Shown piece by piece: positions 32,505 to 41,101 of a DNA stretch of 64,000 nucleotides. The notes under the pieces were generated by a model. That model was given only the letters and a program-made list of their open reading frames with translations. It was not told the DNA's origin and made no database searches. Position numbers and translations under genes: made by a program. The stretch spans positions 124,001 to 188,000 of the forward strand of contig NZ_JAIOKB010000006.1 in assembly GCF_019898765.1 (NCBI RefSeq), read 5' to 3'. The stretch is from Sphingomonas yunnanensis. Lineage in GTDB: Bacteria > Pseudomonadota > Alphaproteobacteria > Sphingomonadales > Sphingomonadaceae. Within the stretch, counting starts at the first letter, position 1. Each line of letters starts with the position of its first letter.

Positions 32505-34076
32505 TCACCGCATCACCACGCCCTCGTCCGCGCGCAGCACGCCGTCGCCGGCGCCATCGAGCGTCGACAGCAGCACCTCGCCGTCGAACGGCAGCGGGCG
32601 CGGCTCGGCCGACAGGTTGAGCGCGACGCGCAGCACTGTCTCGCCGTGCCGTCGCTCATACGCCAGCACGTCCGGCGCGGCGTCGACCAGCGCGAAGCCG
32701 CCGACCGCCAGCGCCGGGTGCGCGCGGCGCAGCGCGAGCAGGCGGCGGTAGAGCGCCAGCATCGAGCGCGGATCGGTCTCCTGCGCGGCGACGTTGCGCG
32801 TGCGCCAGTCGGGGTTGAGCGGCAGCCACGGCTCGACCGCGGAGAAGCCGGCGTGAGGGCTCGAGTCCCACGGCATCGGGGTGCGCGAACGGTCGCGGCC
32901 GATGCCGATGCCGGGCTGGCGCAACTCCTGCGGGTCGCGCACGCGCTCGGGCGGGATGTCGACCTGCGCGATGCCGAGTTCGTCGCCCTGGTACAGCGTC
33001 GGCGTGCCGCGCAGCGTCAGCAGCAGCATCGCCGCGACGCGCGCCTGCGCCGCGCCGACCCGTGCGGCGATGCGCGGCGCGTCATGGCTGCCGATCACCC
33101 AATTGGGCCAGCCGTGCGGCGGCAGCGACGCCTCATAGTCGGCGATCACGCGCCGCAGCGACGCGGCGTCCCACGCATTCTCGATCAGCTGGAAGTTGAA
33201 GGGTAGATGCACCTGCGGCCGCTCGGGCGTGCCGTACCAGCGCGCGTGGCGGTCGTTGGGGAGGAAGATCTCGCCGATCAGTACCCGCTCCCCGTAGCCG
33301 TCCGCCAGCGCGCGCATCTCGGCGGCGATCGCGTGCGCCTCTGGCTGATCGGTCGAGTGCTGCTGGATCAGCCGGTCGCGCTCGGTGATGCCGGGGCGCC
33401 AATAGGGGTTCGCCGGATTGTCGGGCAGCCCCTCGGCTTTGACGATGTGCCACAGCACGTCGATGCGAAAACCGTCGACGCCGCGGTCGAACCAGAAGCG
33501 CATGACGTCGAGCATCGCGGCCTTCAGCGCCGGGTTGCGCCAGTTGAGATCGGGCTGCTGCCTGAGGAAGGCGTGGAGGTAATATTGCCCGGTCGCCACG
33601 TCATACTCCCAGGCCGGGCCGCCGAAGTCGCTGATCCAATTGTTGGGTGGGCCGCCGTCCGGGGCGGGGTCGCGCCACATGTACCAGTCGCGCTTGGGAT
33701 CCGCGCGGCTCGATCGGCTCGCCTGGAACCAGGGGTGCTGGTCGGACGAGTGGTTGGGGACGAAGTCGAGCAGCAGCCTGAGCCCGCGCGCGTGCGCGGC
33801 GGCGAGCAGCCGGTCGAAGGTGGCGAGATCGCCGAACATCGGCTCGACGCCGCAGTAATCGGCGACGTCATAGCCGAAGTCGGCCATCGGCGAGGGGAAG
33901 ATCGGCGACAGCCAGATCGCGTCGATGCCGAGCCCGGCGACATGGTCGAGCCGGCGCTCGATGCCGGCGAGGTCCCCCACGCCGTCGCCGTCGCTGTCCT
34001 GGAACGAGCGCGGGTAGATCTGGTAGACCGTGCCGCGCTCCCACCAGGGCCGCGGCGGTTCGTCGGGGTGGCGCAT
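32505..34076 (-). CDS. GH13 alpha-glucosidase
   Basis: A 523-aa alpha-amylase family hydrolase, likely an exo-acting alpha-glucosidase or oligo-1,6-glucosidase. Order: WWERGTVYQIYPRSFQDSDG, the DFVPNHSSDQHPWF region, the nucleophile aspartate in GVDGFRIDVLWH, the acid/base glutamate in ERVLIGEIFLPN, and the transition-state aspartate in VIGSHDAPR (usually NHD). The C-terminal all-beta domain ends ADEGVVMR. No signal peptide, so cytosolic. ATG 34076 gives the family start; the longer frame reads through a repeat. Confidence 0.9.
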   Translation of the reverse strand: MRHPDEPPRPWWERGTVYQIYPRSFQDSDGDGVGDLAGIERRLDHVAGLGIDAIWLSPIFPSPMADFGYDVADYCGVEPMFGDLATFDRLLAAAHARGLRLLLDFVPNHSSDQHPWFQASRSSRADPKRDWYMWRDPAPDGGPPNNWISDFGGPAWEYDVATGQYYLHAFLRQQPDLNWRNPALKAAMLDVMRFWFDRGVDGFRIDVLWHIVKAEGLPDNPANPYWRPGITERDRLIQQHSTDQPEAHAIAAEMRALADGYGERVLIGEIFLPNDRHARWYGTPERPQVHLPFNFQLIENAWDAASLRRVIADYEASLPPHGWPNWVIGSHDAPRIAARVGAAQARVAAMLLLTLRGTPTLYQGDELGIAQVDIPPERVRDPQELRQPGIGIGRDRSRTPMPWDSSPHAGFSAVEPWLPLNPDWRTRNVAAQETDPRSMLALYRRLLALRRAHPALAVGGFALVDAAPDVLAYERRHGETVLRVALNLSAEPRPLPFDGEVLLSTLDGAGDGVLRADEGVVMR

Positions 34077-34157
34077 CGTTGGGGATAACCGTCCGGCGGG
34101 CGAGATGTTGCGTGGCACGGTGTTGCGCTGGGGACTGGATGCGCCGCGCCGTGTCGG

Positions 34158-34254
34158 CGTCATCCTGAACTCGGTCCAGGATCCACCGCTCCGCGCACCC
34201 CCTGGCTGGAGGCGCTTGCCGCACCGTGGATCCTGAAACGAGTTCAGGATGACG
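34158..34254. repeat. 97-bp CGTCAT...ATGACG paired palindrome (CCTGAACTCG arms)
   Basis: Begins CGTCATCCTGAACTCGGTCC and ends AACGAGTTCAGGATGACG. Lies in the 476-bp gap 34077-34552 between the GH13 gene and coxB. Confidence 0.85.
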
Positions 34255-34290
34255 CAAGTGGAGGGGGATGCCGCCTGTCTCCTTCCCTTA

Positions 34291-34380
34291 AGCCCCGGCG
34301 AAGGCCGAGGCCCAGTCGGGAGACGCCGCTGGGTCTCACCGGAACCTCCCCAACCGGGCTCCGGCCTCCGCCAGGGCACG
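34291..34380. repeat. Paired palindrome, CCCCGGCGAAGGCCGGGG family
   Basis: Begins AGCCCCGGCGAAGGCCGAGG and ends GGCCTCCGCCAGGGCACG, with facing CCCAGTCGGG and CCAACCGGG tags. It ends about 110 bp before the part of the coxB frame that resembles CoxB, so it may have displaced the normal 5' end of that gene. Confidence 0.7.
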
Positions 34381-34552
34381 AGGAGATGACGCAACCGTTG
34401 CCGCAGCAACACTTCGTCACCGCCGCGGCAGGAACAAAGCTCGGTCACGATCCTTCTCGAACGCAGGGGGCAAGATCATCGGCTCGGGACGCCAATCCGC
34501 ATTCACGACGTTCGGCAGGGAGGCCGCCTGGCTCGCCGGGCTGACCGGCTGG

Positions 34553-35395
34553 ATGGTGCTCGGCGCGGTCGTGATCGCGCTGGCGTTGGCCGCGCTGATG
34601 GTCACCGCGTCGCGCTCGCGCGAGGGCGCGCTGACCCACCGCCAGGGCATGCGGCTGGTGCTGTGGGCGGGCGGCATCGTACCGAGCGTCGTGCTGCTCG
34701 CGCTGCTGATCGCCACACTGCCCGCGATGCGCCCGATCCGCGCCGCCGGCGATGACCTGCGCGTCACCGTCACCGGCGAGCAATTCTGGTGGCGCATGGC
34801 CTATCAGCCCGCCGGCGCCGCCGCGGTGACCTCCGCCAACGAGCTGCGCCTGCCGGTCGGGCGCGACGTCGTGCTCGCGCTCGCGGGCGGCGACGTGCTC
34901 CACAGCTTCTGGGTGCCCGGGCTCGCCGGTAAGATGGACATGGTGCCCGGCCGCACCAACACGCTCGTCGTTCACGCCACGCGCGCGGGGCGCTTTCGCG
35001 GGCAGTGCGCCGAGTTCTGCGGGCTGAGCCACGCGCTGATGGCGTTCGACGTGGTGGCGATGGAGCCCGCCGCCTTCGACGCCTGGCTCGCCGCCGAGCG
35101 CCGCCCGGTCATCACCGCCGCCGCGGCGGGCGCGCGTCTGTTCGACGCCCATGGCTGCGGCGGCTGCCACGCGGTGCGCGGCACCGGGGCGGCGGGCGCC
35201 ATCGGCCCTGACCTCACGCATCTCGGCGCGCGCGCGACCGTGGCGGCGGGAATCCAGCCGCTCACCACCGCCAACCTCGTCCGCTTCATCCGCGACGCGC
35301 CGGCGGTGAAGCCCGGCGCGCGCATGCCCGCCTACCCGCAGATGTCCGCGACGGACGCCACCGCGATCGCGCGTTGGCTGGAGACCAATCGATGA
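34553..35395 (+). CDS. coxB: Cytochrome c oxidase subunit II with cytochrome c domain
   Basis: CoxB of the caa3 type, 280 aa from ATG 34553. Two membrane helices (MVLGAVVIALALAALMVTA and IVPSVVLLALLIATLP), then the cupredoxin domain with the CuA site GQCAEFCGLSHALM. A C-terminal cytochrome c domain follows with CGGCH (residues about 198-202). The frame upstream still resembles CoxB (GRQSAFTTFGREAAWLAGLT) to about 34487, but it holds no ATG, GTG or TTG and no signal peptide. Either the true start is unusual or the leader has been lost. Overlaps the next gene as ATGA. Confidence 0.87.
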   Translation: MVLGAVVIALALAALMVTASRSREGALTHRQGMRLVLWAGGIVPSVVLLALLIATLPAMRPIRAAGDDLRVTVTGEQFWWRMAYQPAGAAAVTSANELRLPVGRDVVLALAGGDVLHSFWVPGLAGKMDMVPGRTNTLVVHATRAGRFRGQCAEFCGLSHALMAFDVVAMEPAAFDAWLAAERRPVITAAAAGARLFDAHGCGGCHAVRGTGAAGAIGPDLTHLGARATVAAGIQPLTTANLVRFIRDAPAVKPGARMPAYPQMSATDATAIARWLETNR

Positions 35396-37917
35396 GCCTC
35401 CACGCGCAGGACGATCCCGGCTTGCGCGCGGCGCAGGAGGAGCGGCTGCGCGCCGTCTGGGCGCCGCCCAAGGGCCTGTTCCTGCGCTGGACCGACACCA
35501 ACAACAACCAGGTCGGCGTATGGTACACGCTGACCGCTTTCGGCTTCATGCTGTTCGCCGGCGTGCTCGCGCTGATCATGCGCGTGCAGCTGGCGCAGCC
35601 CGGCAACGAGCTGGTCACGCCGTCGACCTTCAACCAGCTGTTCACGCTGCACGGCTCGATGATGATGTTCCTGTTCGCGGTGCCGATGTTCGAGGCGGTC
35701 TCGATCATCCTGCTGCCGCAGCTGCTCGGCGCGCGGGACCTGCCGTTCCCGCGGCTCAGCGCCTTCGGTTACTGGAGCTTCCTGATCGGCGGCGCCTTCG
35801 TCTCGGGCTCGATCTTCTTCGACGCCGCGCCCGACGGCGGCTGGTTCATGTACCCGCCCTTCACCACGCGCACCGATCTCAGCGGGCTCGGCGCCGACAT
35901 CTGGATGCTGGGGCTGAGCTTCATCGAGGTGTCGTCCGTCGCCGCCGCGGTGGAGCTGATCACCGGCGTGCTCAAATGCCGCCCGCCGGGCATGCGGCTC
36001 AACCTGATGCCGCTCTACGCCTGGTACATCCTGGTCGTCGCGGTGATGATCCTGTTCGCCTTCCCGCCGCTGATCGCGGGGGATGTGCTGTTCGAGCTGG
36101 AGCGGCTGCTCGGCTGGCCCTTCTTCGACGCGGCCAGGGGCGGTGACCCCATCCTGTGGCAGCACCTGTTCTGGATCTTCGGCCACCCCGAGGTCTATAT
36201 CGTCTTCCTGCCCTCGATCGCGCTGTTCGCGATGATCGTGCCGACCTTCGCGCGGCGCCACCTGCTGGGCTATCCCTGGATCGTGCTCGCGGCGGTGGGG
36301 ACGGCGTTCCTCAGCTTCGGCCTGTGGGTGCACCATATGTTCACCACCGGGCTGCCCAAGATCAGCCTGGCGTTCTTCTCCGCCGCGTCGGAGGCGGTGG
36401 CGATCCCGACCGGCATCCAGATCTTCGCCTTCATCGCGACGCTATGGGCAGGGCGCGTGACCTGGTCGACCCCGCTGCTCTACGTGACGGGCTCGATCGC
36501 GATCTTCGTCATCGGCGGGCTGACCGGGGTGATGGTGGCGATCGCGCCGTTCGACTGGCAGGCGCACGACACCTATTTCATCGTCGCTCACCTCCACTAC
36601 GTGCTGATCGGCGGCACGTTGATCCCTCTGTTCGGTGGCCTCTATTATTACTGGCCGCTGATCACGGGAAAGAAGCTGTCCGACCGGATCGGGCGGACCG
36701 CCTTCTGGCTGCTGTTCGGCGGCGCCAACCTCACCTTCTTCCCGATGCATTTCTCGGGGCTGATGGGGATGCCGCGGCGCGTCTTCACCTATCCCGAGGA
36801 ACTCGGCATCGGCGGGCTCAACCTCGCCTCGACGATCGGGTCCTGGGTGTTCGCCGCGGGCGTGCTGCTGGTCTGCGTCGACCTTGCCTTGAGCCCGCGC
36901 CGCGCCAAGTCGCCGCGCAACCCCTGGGCGGCGGGGACGCTCGAGTGGCTCGCGCATCCCGACGACGAGGATTGGGGGATCCGCTCGATCCCGCTGATCG
37001 AGAGCCGCTACCCGATCTGGGACCAGAAGGACTTCGTCGCCAAGGTCGACGAGGGCCGCTTCTTCCTGCCCGACGCGGCGGAGGGGCGGCGCGAGACGAT
37101 CGTCACCAGCGTGCTTGATGCGCGGCCGGTGCAGGTGCTGCGGCTCGGCGGTCCGAGCGTGGTGCCGATGCTCACCGCGATCGCGCTGGGCAGCGTATTC
37201 ATACTGACGACCTATCATCTCTACTGGCCGGCGCTGGTCGGGGCGCTCGCGACGCTGGCGCTGGTGCTCTACTGGCTGTGGACCGGCACCGCCGAGATCC
37301 CGGAGAAGGACTGCAAGCCGATCGGGCACGGGATCGAGCTGCCACTGTACATCTCGGGCGCGTCGGCCAGCGGCTGGTGGGCGATGTTCATCACGATGAT
37401 GGCTGACGCCACCGCCTTCTCGGGATTGGTGTTCGGCTATTTCTTCTTCTGGACGCGGCACGAGGACTTCCCGCCGAGCGGCCCCGGCCTGGACGGTCCG
37501 GGCAGCTTCTGGCCGATGCTGGCGATGGCGGCGATGCTGGCGAGCTGGGCGCTGACCGTCGCCGCGCGCGAGCTCAACCGGCGCGCGGCGGTCGGCGTCG
37601 CGCGGGCGGCGCTGGGGGCGGCGGCGCTGCTGTCGCTCAGCGCGATCGGCGCCGGGCTGGCGGGGCCGTGGCTCAGCGGCCTGCAGCCCGAGCTCCATGT
37701 CTATCCCGCGATCGTGTGGACGCTGGCGATCTGGACGACCGCGCATTGCGGCGTCGGCGCGATCATGCAGCTCTATACGCTGGCGCGCAGCTTGGCCGGG
37801 CGGATGACGCCGCGCCACGACGCCGACCTGCGCAACATCACCGTCTACCAGCATTTCATGGCGCTGACCGCGGTGGTGACCTACGCCACGATCGGCCTGT
37901 TCCCGGGGGCGGCATGA
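35392..37917 (+). CDS. ctaD: Fused cytochrome c oxidase subunits I and III (CtaD-CtaE)
   Basis: An 841-aa haem-copper oxidase. Residues 1-560 are subunit I: HGSMMMFLFAVPMFEA with a haem a ligand, WIFGHPEVYIVFLP with the CuB histidine and cross-linked tyrosine, LWVHHMFTTG, and VAHLHYVLIGG with the high-spin haem histidine. Residues about 590-841 are a subunit III-like domain (LPLYISGASASGWWAMFITM, then FGYFFFWTRHEDFPP). Proton-channel motifs of the A type look present. It starts within the coxB stop (ATGA). Confidence 0.94.
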   Translation: MSLHAQDDPGLRAAQEERLRAVWAPPKGLFLRWTDTNNNQVGVWYTLTAFGFMLFAGVLALIMRVQLAQPGNELVTPSTFNQLFTLHGSMMMFLFAVPMFEAVSIILLPQLLGARDLPFPRLSAFGYWSFLIGGAFVSGSIFFDAAPDGGWFMYPPFTTRTDLSGLGADIWMLGLSFIEVSSVAAAVELITGVLKCRPPGMRLNLMPLYAWYILVVAVMILFAFPPLIAGDVLFELERLLGWPFFDAARGGDPILWQHLFWIFGHPEVYIVFLPSIALFAMIVPTFARRHLLGYPWIVLAAVGTAFLSFGLWVHHMFTTGLPKISLAFFSAASEAVAIPTGIQIFAFIATLWAGRVTWSTPLLYVTGSIAIFVIGGLTGVMVAIAPFDWQAHDTYFIVAHLHYVLIGGTLIPLFGGLYYYWPLITGKKLSDRIGRTAFWLLFGGANLTFFPMHFSGLMGMPRRVFTYPEELGIGGLNLASTIGSWVFAAGVLLVCVDLALSPRRAKSPRNPWAAGTLEWLAHPDDEDWGIRSIPLIESRYPIWDQKDFVAKVDEGRFFLPDAAEGRRETIVTSVLDARPVQVLRLGGPSVVPMLTAIALGSVFILTTYHLYWPALVGALATLALVLYWLWTGTAEIPEKDCKPIGHGIELPLYISGASASGWWAMFITMMADATAFSGLVFGYFFFWTRHEDFPPSGPGLDGPGSFWPMLAMAAMLASWALTVAARELNRRAAVGVARAALGAAALLSLSAIGAGLAGPWLSGLQPELHVYPAIVWTLAIWTTAHCGVGAIMQLYTLARSLAGRMTPRHDADLRNITVYQHFMALTAVVTYATIGLFPGAA

Positions 37918-38315
37918 GGGAGGACGCCCCCCGCGGCCGACAGGGCCTCGGCGAGCGCATCCGCGGGCTGCGCGTGACCTTGTGGACGCTGATCGTGCCG
38001 CCGACCGTCTGGGCGGCGCATTTCCTGTTCTGCTATCTCTGGGTGGCGGTGAGCTGCGCCAAGCTCGGCGCCTTCCCGCGCTTCCCGATCGCCTTCGTGG
38101 TCGGCACGGGTGCGGCGCTGGCGATCATCCTCGCCGCGGGCTGGATCGCCTGGGTGCAGTCGCGCACGCCCGGCGACGACCCGCCGCACGACGAGGGCAC
38201 TGACATCGACCGGCTGCGCTTCCTCGCCACCGCGACCTTGCTGCTCGCCGGGTTGAGCTTCGTCGCGGTGCTGTTCACCGCCGCGCCCGCGCTGCTGCTG
38301 ACGGACTGCCGATGA
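37914..38315 (+). CDS. Small membrane protein of the caa3 oxidase operon
   Basis: 133 aa with three predicted membrane segments: LIVPPTVWAAHFLFCYLWVA, FVVGTGAALAIILAAGWIAW, and TATLLLAGLSFVAVLFTAAP. I do not recognise a named family. It overlaps ctaD and the following gene by ATGA on both sides, so it is likely an assembly or accessory subunit of this oxidase. Confidence 0.75.
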   Translation: MREDAPRGRQGLGERIRGLRVTLWTLIVPPTVWAAHFLFCYLWVAVSCAKLGAFPRFPIAFVVGTGAALAIILAAGWIAWVQSRTPGDDPPHDEGTDIDRLRFLATATLLLAGLSFVAVLFTAAPALLLTDCR

Positions 38316-38884
38316 GGGCCGCGCTCCGCCCCGCGCCCGGCCTGACGCTCGCGCTCGGCGCGACCGCGCTCGCCTTTGCCGGATGTGGCATGACCGGGCA
38401 TATGGCGGCCCATATGGGCGCCGTGGCGGTCGCCGCGCCCGCGCTCGCCGCCGTGCTGCCGCGACGTCCCGGGAGTGCGGGTGCGCCGCTGCTCTGGGCC
38501 ATGTTGGAGTTCGCGATCGTCTGGGCGTGGCACTTTCCCGCGCTGCGCGCGCTCGCCGACGCGCACGCGGCGGTGGCGCTCGCGGAGCAGGCGCTGTTCC
38601 TCGGCGCGGGCGTCGCGCTGTGGCGCGCGGCGCTGGCGCAGCCCGCGGCAGGGGCGGCGGCGCTGCTGCTCACCTCGATGCACATGACCCTGCTGGGCGC
38701 CCTGATCGGGCTGGCGCCGCGCCCGCTCTACGCGATGATGGCGATGCATCCCGCGCCGGGGCTCGACCCCCTCGAAGACCAGCAGCTCGGCGGCGTGGTG
38801 ATGCTGGTGGTGGGTGGCGCGAGCTACTGCCTCGGCGGGCTGTGGCTGCTCGCTACCCTCCTGCGGGAGCCGCGCGCGGCATGA
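38312..38884 (+). CDS. Cytochrome c oxidase assembly protein, CtaG-like
   Basis: 190 aa, about five membrane segments, resembling the Caa3_CtaG family but shorter than the usual 250-300 aa. Family-like features are the histidine-rich segment CGMTGHMAAHMGAVAVAAPA, EFAIVWAWHFPALR, TSMHMTLLGALIGLAPRPLY and the closing DQQLGGVVMLVVGG. It probably helps CuA or CuB assembly. Unlike Cox11 it is polytopic. Coupled to both neighbours by 4-bp overlaps. Confidence 0.82.
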   Translation: MRAALRPAPGLTLALGATALAFAGCGMTGHMAAHMGAVAVAAPALAAVLPRRPGSAGAPLLWAMLEFAIVWAWHFPALRALADAHAAVALAEQALFLGAGVALWRAALAQPAAGAAALLLTSMHMTLLGALIGLAPRPLYAMMAMHPAPGLDPLEDQQLGGVVMLVVGGASYCLGGLWLLATLLREPRAA

Positions 38885-39936
38885 CGATCCGTGTGACCTG
38901 GAAGCGGCTGGTCGCCGCGCTGGCGACGCTGGCCGCGGCGGGGCTGCTGTTCGCCTGGTCGGGCGTCTTCAACATCGCCGCCTCGTCGGGCCACTGGGCG
39001 GTGACCGAGTGGTTCCTCCACTGGACGATGCGAAACTCGGTCAAGACGCACAGCTTCTTCGACTCGCCCGCGGACCCGATCGCGCGAGACGGCGCGACGG
39101 TGAGCGCGGCGGGACATTTCGCCGCGGCCTGCGCGACCTGCCACGGCGCCCCGGGTCAGCGCCCCTCGCCGGTGATGCAGCGGGCGATGCCGCCCGCGCC
39201 CGACCTGTCGGTCAACGCCACGCAGTGGACCGACGGGCAGCTGTTCTACATCCTGCGCCACGGCGTGAAATATAGCGGGATGCCGGCCTGGGGCGGGCAG
39301 GGGCGCGACGACGAGATCCGCCGCATGGTCGCCTTCGTGCGGCGGCTGCCGGTGATGTCGGCGGCGGAATATCGCCGGCTCAGCGGCGGCGCGACCGGTG
39401 CGGGGACGACCGACGCGCGCGCGCTCGCCGCCGCGACGCTGGCGGGCTGCGTCGCCTGCCACGGCGCGGACGGGCGCGGGCGCGGGCAGCCCGACATCCC
39501 CGTGCTCGGCGGGCAGCGCGCCGGCTACCTCGAGGCGGCGCTGGCGGCCTATGCCGACGGAAGGCGACAGAGCGCGGTGATGGAGAATGTCGCCGCTGTG
39601 CTCTCGCCCGAGCAGCGCCGCGCGCTCGCGGCGCATTTCGCGCCGATGCCGGGGCTGGGCGCGGCGCCCGGACGGGACGCGCGCGCGCGGCTGATCGTCG
39701 AGCGTGGGCTGCCCGAGCGCCAGCTGCCGGCGTGCGCGAGCTGCCACGCGCCGGGCAAGCCGCAGCCGGTGCTCGCGGGCCAGCGCGCGGTGTATCTTGC
39801 CGAGCGGCTGCGGCACTGGCGCGGCGACGAGAAGGTGATCGACGCGCGCCTGCCGCAGCAGGTGATGCCGGTGATCGCGCGCCGCATTCCCGAGGAGATG
39901 ATCGAGCCGCTGGCACGCTATTTGGCCGGTGAGTGA
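38881..39936 (+). CDS. Triheme c-type cytochrome of the oxidase operon
   Basis: 351 aa with an N-terminal membrane anchor or signal (LVAALATLAAAGLLFAWSGV). Three cytochrome c domains have haem sites CATCH (about residue 82), CVACH (about 191) and CASCH (about 283). Distal methionines are plausible in YSGMPAWGGQG and related segments. It could carry electrons from the bc1 complex to CoxB. It ends the five-gene coupled operon. Confidence 0.9.
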   Translation: MTIRVTWKRLVAALATLAAAGLLFAWSGVFNIAASSGHWAVTEWFLHWTMRNSVKTHSFFDSPADPIARDGATVSAAGHFAAACATCHGAPGQRPSPVMQRAMPPAPDLSVNATQWTDGQLFYILRHGVKYSGMPAWGGQGRDDEIRRMVAFVRRLPVMSAAEYRRLSGGATGAGTTDARALAAATLAGCVACHGADGRGRGQPDIPVLGGQRAGYLEAALAAYADGRRQSAVMENVAAVLSPEQRRALAAHFAPMPGLGAAPGRDARARLIVERGLPERQLPACASCHAPGKPQPVLAGQRAVYLAERLRHWRGDEKVIDARLPQQVMPVIARRIPEEMIEPLARYLAGE

Positions 39937-39957
39937 GGCGGATGCTTGCTCGACGCC

Positions 39958-40035
39958 GTGTCCCTGCGCACGCAGGAACCCGGGATCACAGGCGATGGGC
40001 GTAGTGGCCCTAGGCTCCTGCGTGCGCAGGAGCAC
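39958..40035. repeat. 78-bp GTG...CAC paired palindrome
   Basis: Left arm GTGTCCCTGCGCACGCAGGA and right arm CTCCTGCGTGCGCAGGAGCA. Each arm is a strong hairpin. Same 78-bp length as the copy at 31223-31300. Confidence 0.7.
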
Positions 40036-40063
40036 GGAGATGCGACGCTCTCCTTCTCCTTCC

Positions 40064-40160
40064 CGTCAACCTGAACTCGTTCCAGGATTCACGGTGCGGC
40101 AAGCGCCTCTCGCCGGAGGGTGCGCGGACCGTTGGATCCTGAAACGAGTTCAGGATGACG
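40064..40160. repeat. 97-bp CGTCA...TGACG paired palindrome (CCTGAACTCG arms)
   Basis: Begins CGTCAACCTGAACTCGTTCC and ends AACGAGTTCAGGATGACG. With 39958-40035 it fills the gap between the cytochrome operon and bpt, where the two transcripts converge. Confidence 0.85.
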
Positions 40161-40209
40161 TCGATAGGTTGGGCTGGCCGTGCCTCGCGACCACACCGCC
40201 GGCCACTCC

Positions 40210-40968
40210 TCACACCCGGATCGCGGCGCTCTCTTCCTCCGGCATCAGCGTCCAGCCACGCGGGCCGAGCATCTCGAGCGGGCGATAGCGCGTCTTGTAC
40301 GCCATCCGCGCCGAGCCCTTCACCCAGTAACCGAGATAGACGTAGGGCAGGGCGGCCTCGCGGGCGCGCGCGATATGGTCGAGGATGATCAGGTTGCCGA
40401 GCCCCGGCCGCGCGTCCTGGTCGGTGGCGAAGAAGCTGTAGACCATCGACAGACCGTCGGCCTGCCGATCGGTGAGGCAGGCGCCGACCAGCCGCCCCGG
40501 CCGGTCGCCGACCGCGGGCTCGCGATATTCCACCACCACCGAGTTGACCGGCGACTGCTCGACCATGTCGGCATAGTCCATCTCGTCCATGCCGATCATC
40601 CCGCCGACGGGATGGCGCGCGGCGAGATACTGGCGCAGCAGCTGATATTGCTCGTCGGTGGCCCAGGGGCGACACGCGCTCACCTCGAGATCGGCGTGGC
40701 GGCGCATCAGCTTGCGCTGGCTGGCGTTGGGTTCGAACTGGTGCGTCAGCACCCGCACCGAGACACAGGCGGCGCAGCCCGCGCAGCTCGGCCGATAGGC
40801 GACCGACTGGCTGCGGCGGAAACCGATGCGACCGAGCGCGTCGTTGAGCTCGCCCGCGTTCGGGCCGCTCAGCTCGGTGAAGACCTTCCGCTCCTGCCGG
40901 CCGGGCAGGTACGGGCACGGCTGCGGGCTGGTGACGAAGAAGCGCGGAAATCGAAATGGCGCGGTCAC
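40210..40968 (-). CDS. bpt: Aspartate/glutamate leucyltransferase (Bpt/Ate family)
   Basis: A 252-aa aminoacyl-tRNA-protein transferase of the N-degron pathway. Family features: the N-terminal [18 protein letters not shown], the cysteine cluster [16 protein letters not shown], a [16 protein letters not shown] segment, and the GNAT-like C terminus ending [20 protein letters not shown]. Bacterial Bpt transfers Leu to N-terminal Asp or Glu; arginyltransferase is the older annotation. The clpS/aat partners are not in the window. Confidence 0.93.
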   Translation of the reverse strand: MTAPFRFPRFFVTSPQPCPYLPGRQERKVFTELSGPNAGELNDALGRIGFRRSQSVAYRPSCAGCAACVSVRVLTHQFEPNASQRKLMRRHADLEVSACRPWATDEQYQLLRQYLAARHPVGGMIGMDEMDYADMVEQSPVNSVVVEYREPAVGDRPGRLVGACLTDRQADGLSMVYSFFATDQDARPGLGNLIILDHIARAREAALPYVYLGYWVKGSARMAYKTRYRPLEMLGPRGWTLMPEEESAAIRV

Positions 40969-41101
40969 CGCCTTCAGCCTCCTCTTCGACTCCGCCCCAG
41001 CGCGTGATCTCCCATATGTAGGGTCGCGCCGATGGTGAAAAGTGGCTTCACCAAGATTTCAGCGCGATCGCCCCGCTCAATTCGGGTCAGGCGAGATCGA
41101 C

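Noticed and set aside
32505..34448. A 647-aa GH13 protein starting near 34448
   Set aside because: The added residues come from two palindromic elements (34158 and 34291). Similarity begins at ATG 34076.
36442..37854. Long minus-strand frame (470 aa) opposite ctaD, and similar ones opposite ilvA, ccmF and cysN
   Set aside because: Composition is dominated by Arg/Asp/Gln/Gly, and the opposite strand carries complete catalytic motifs. These are antisense shadows.
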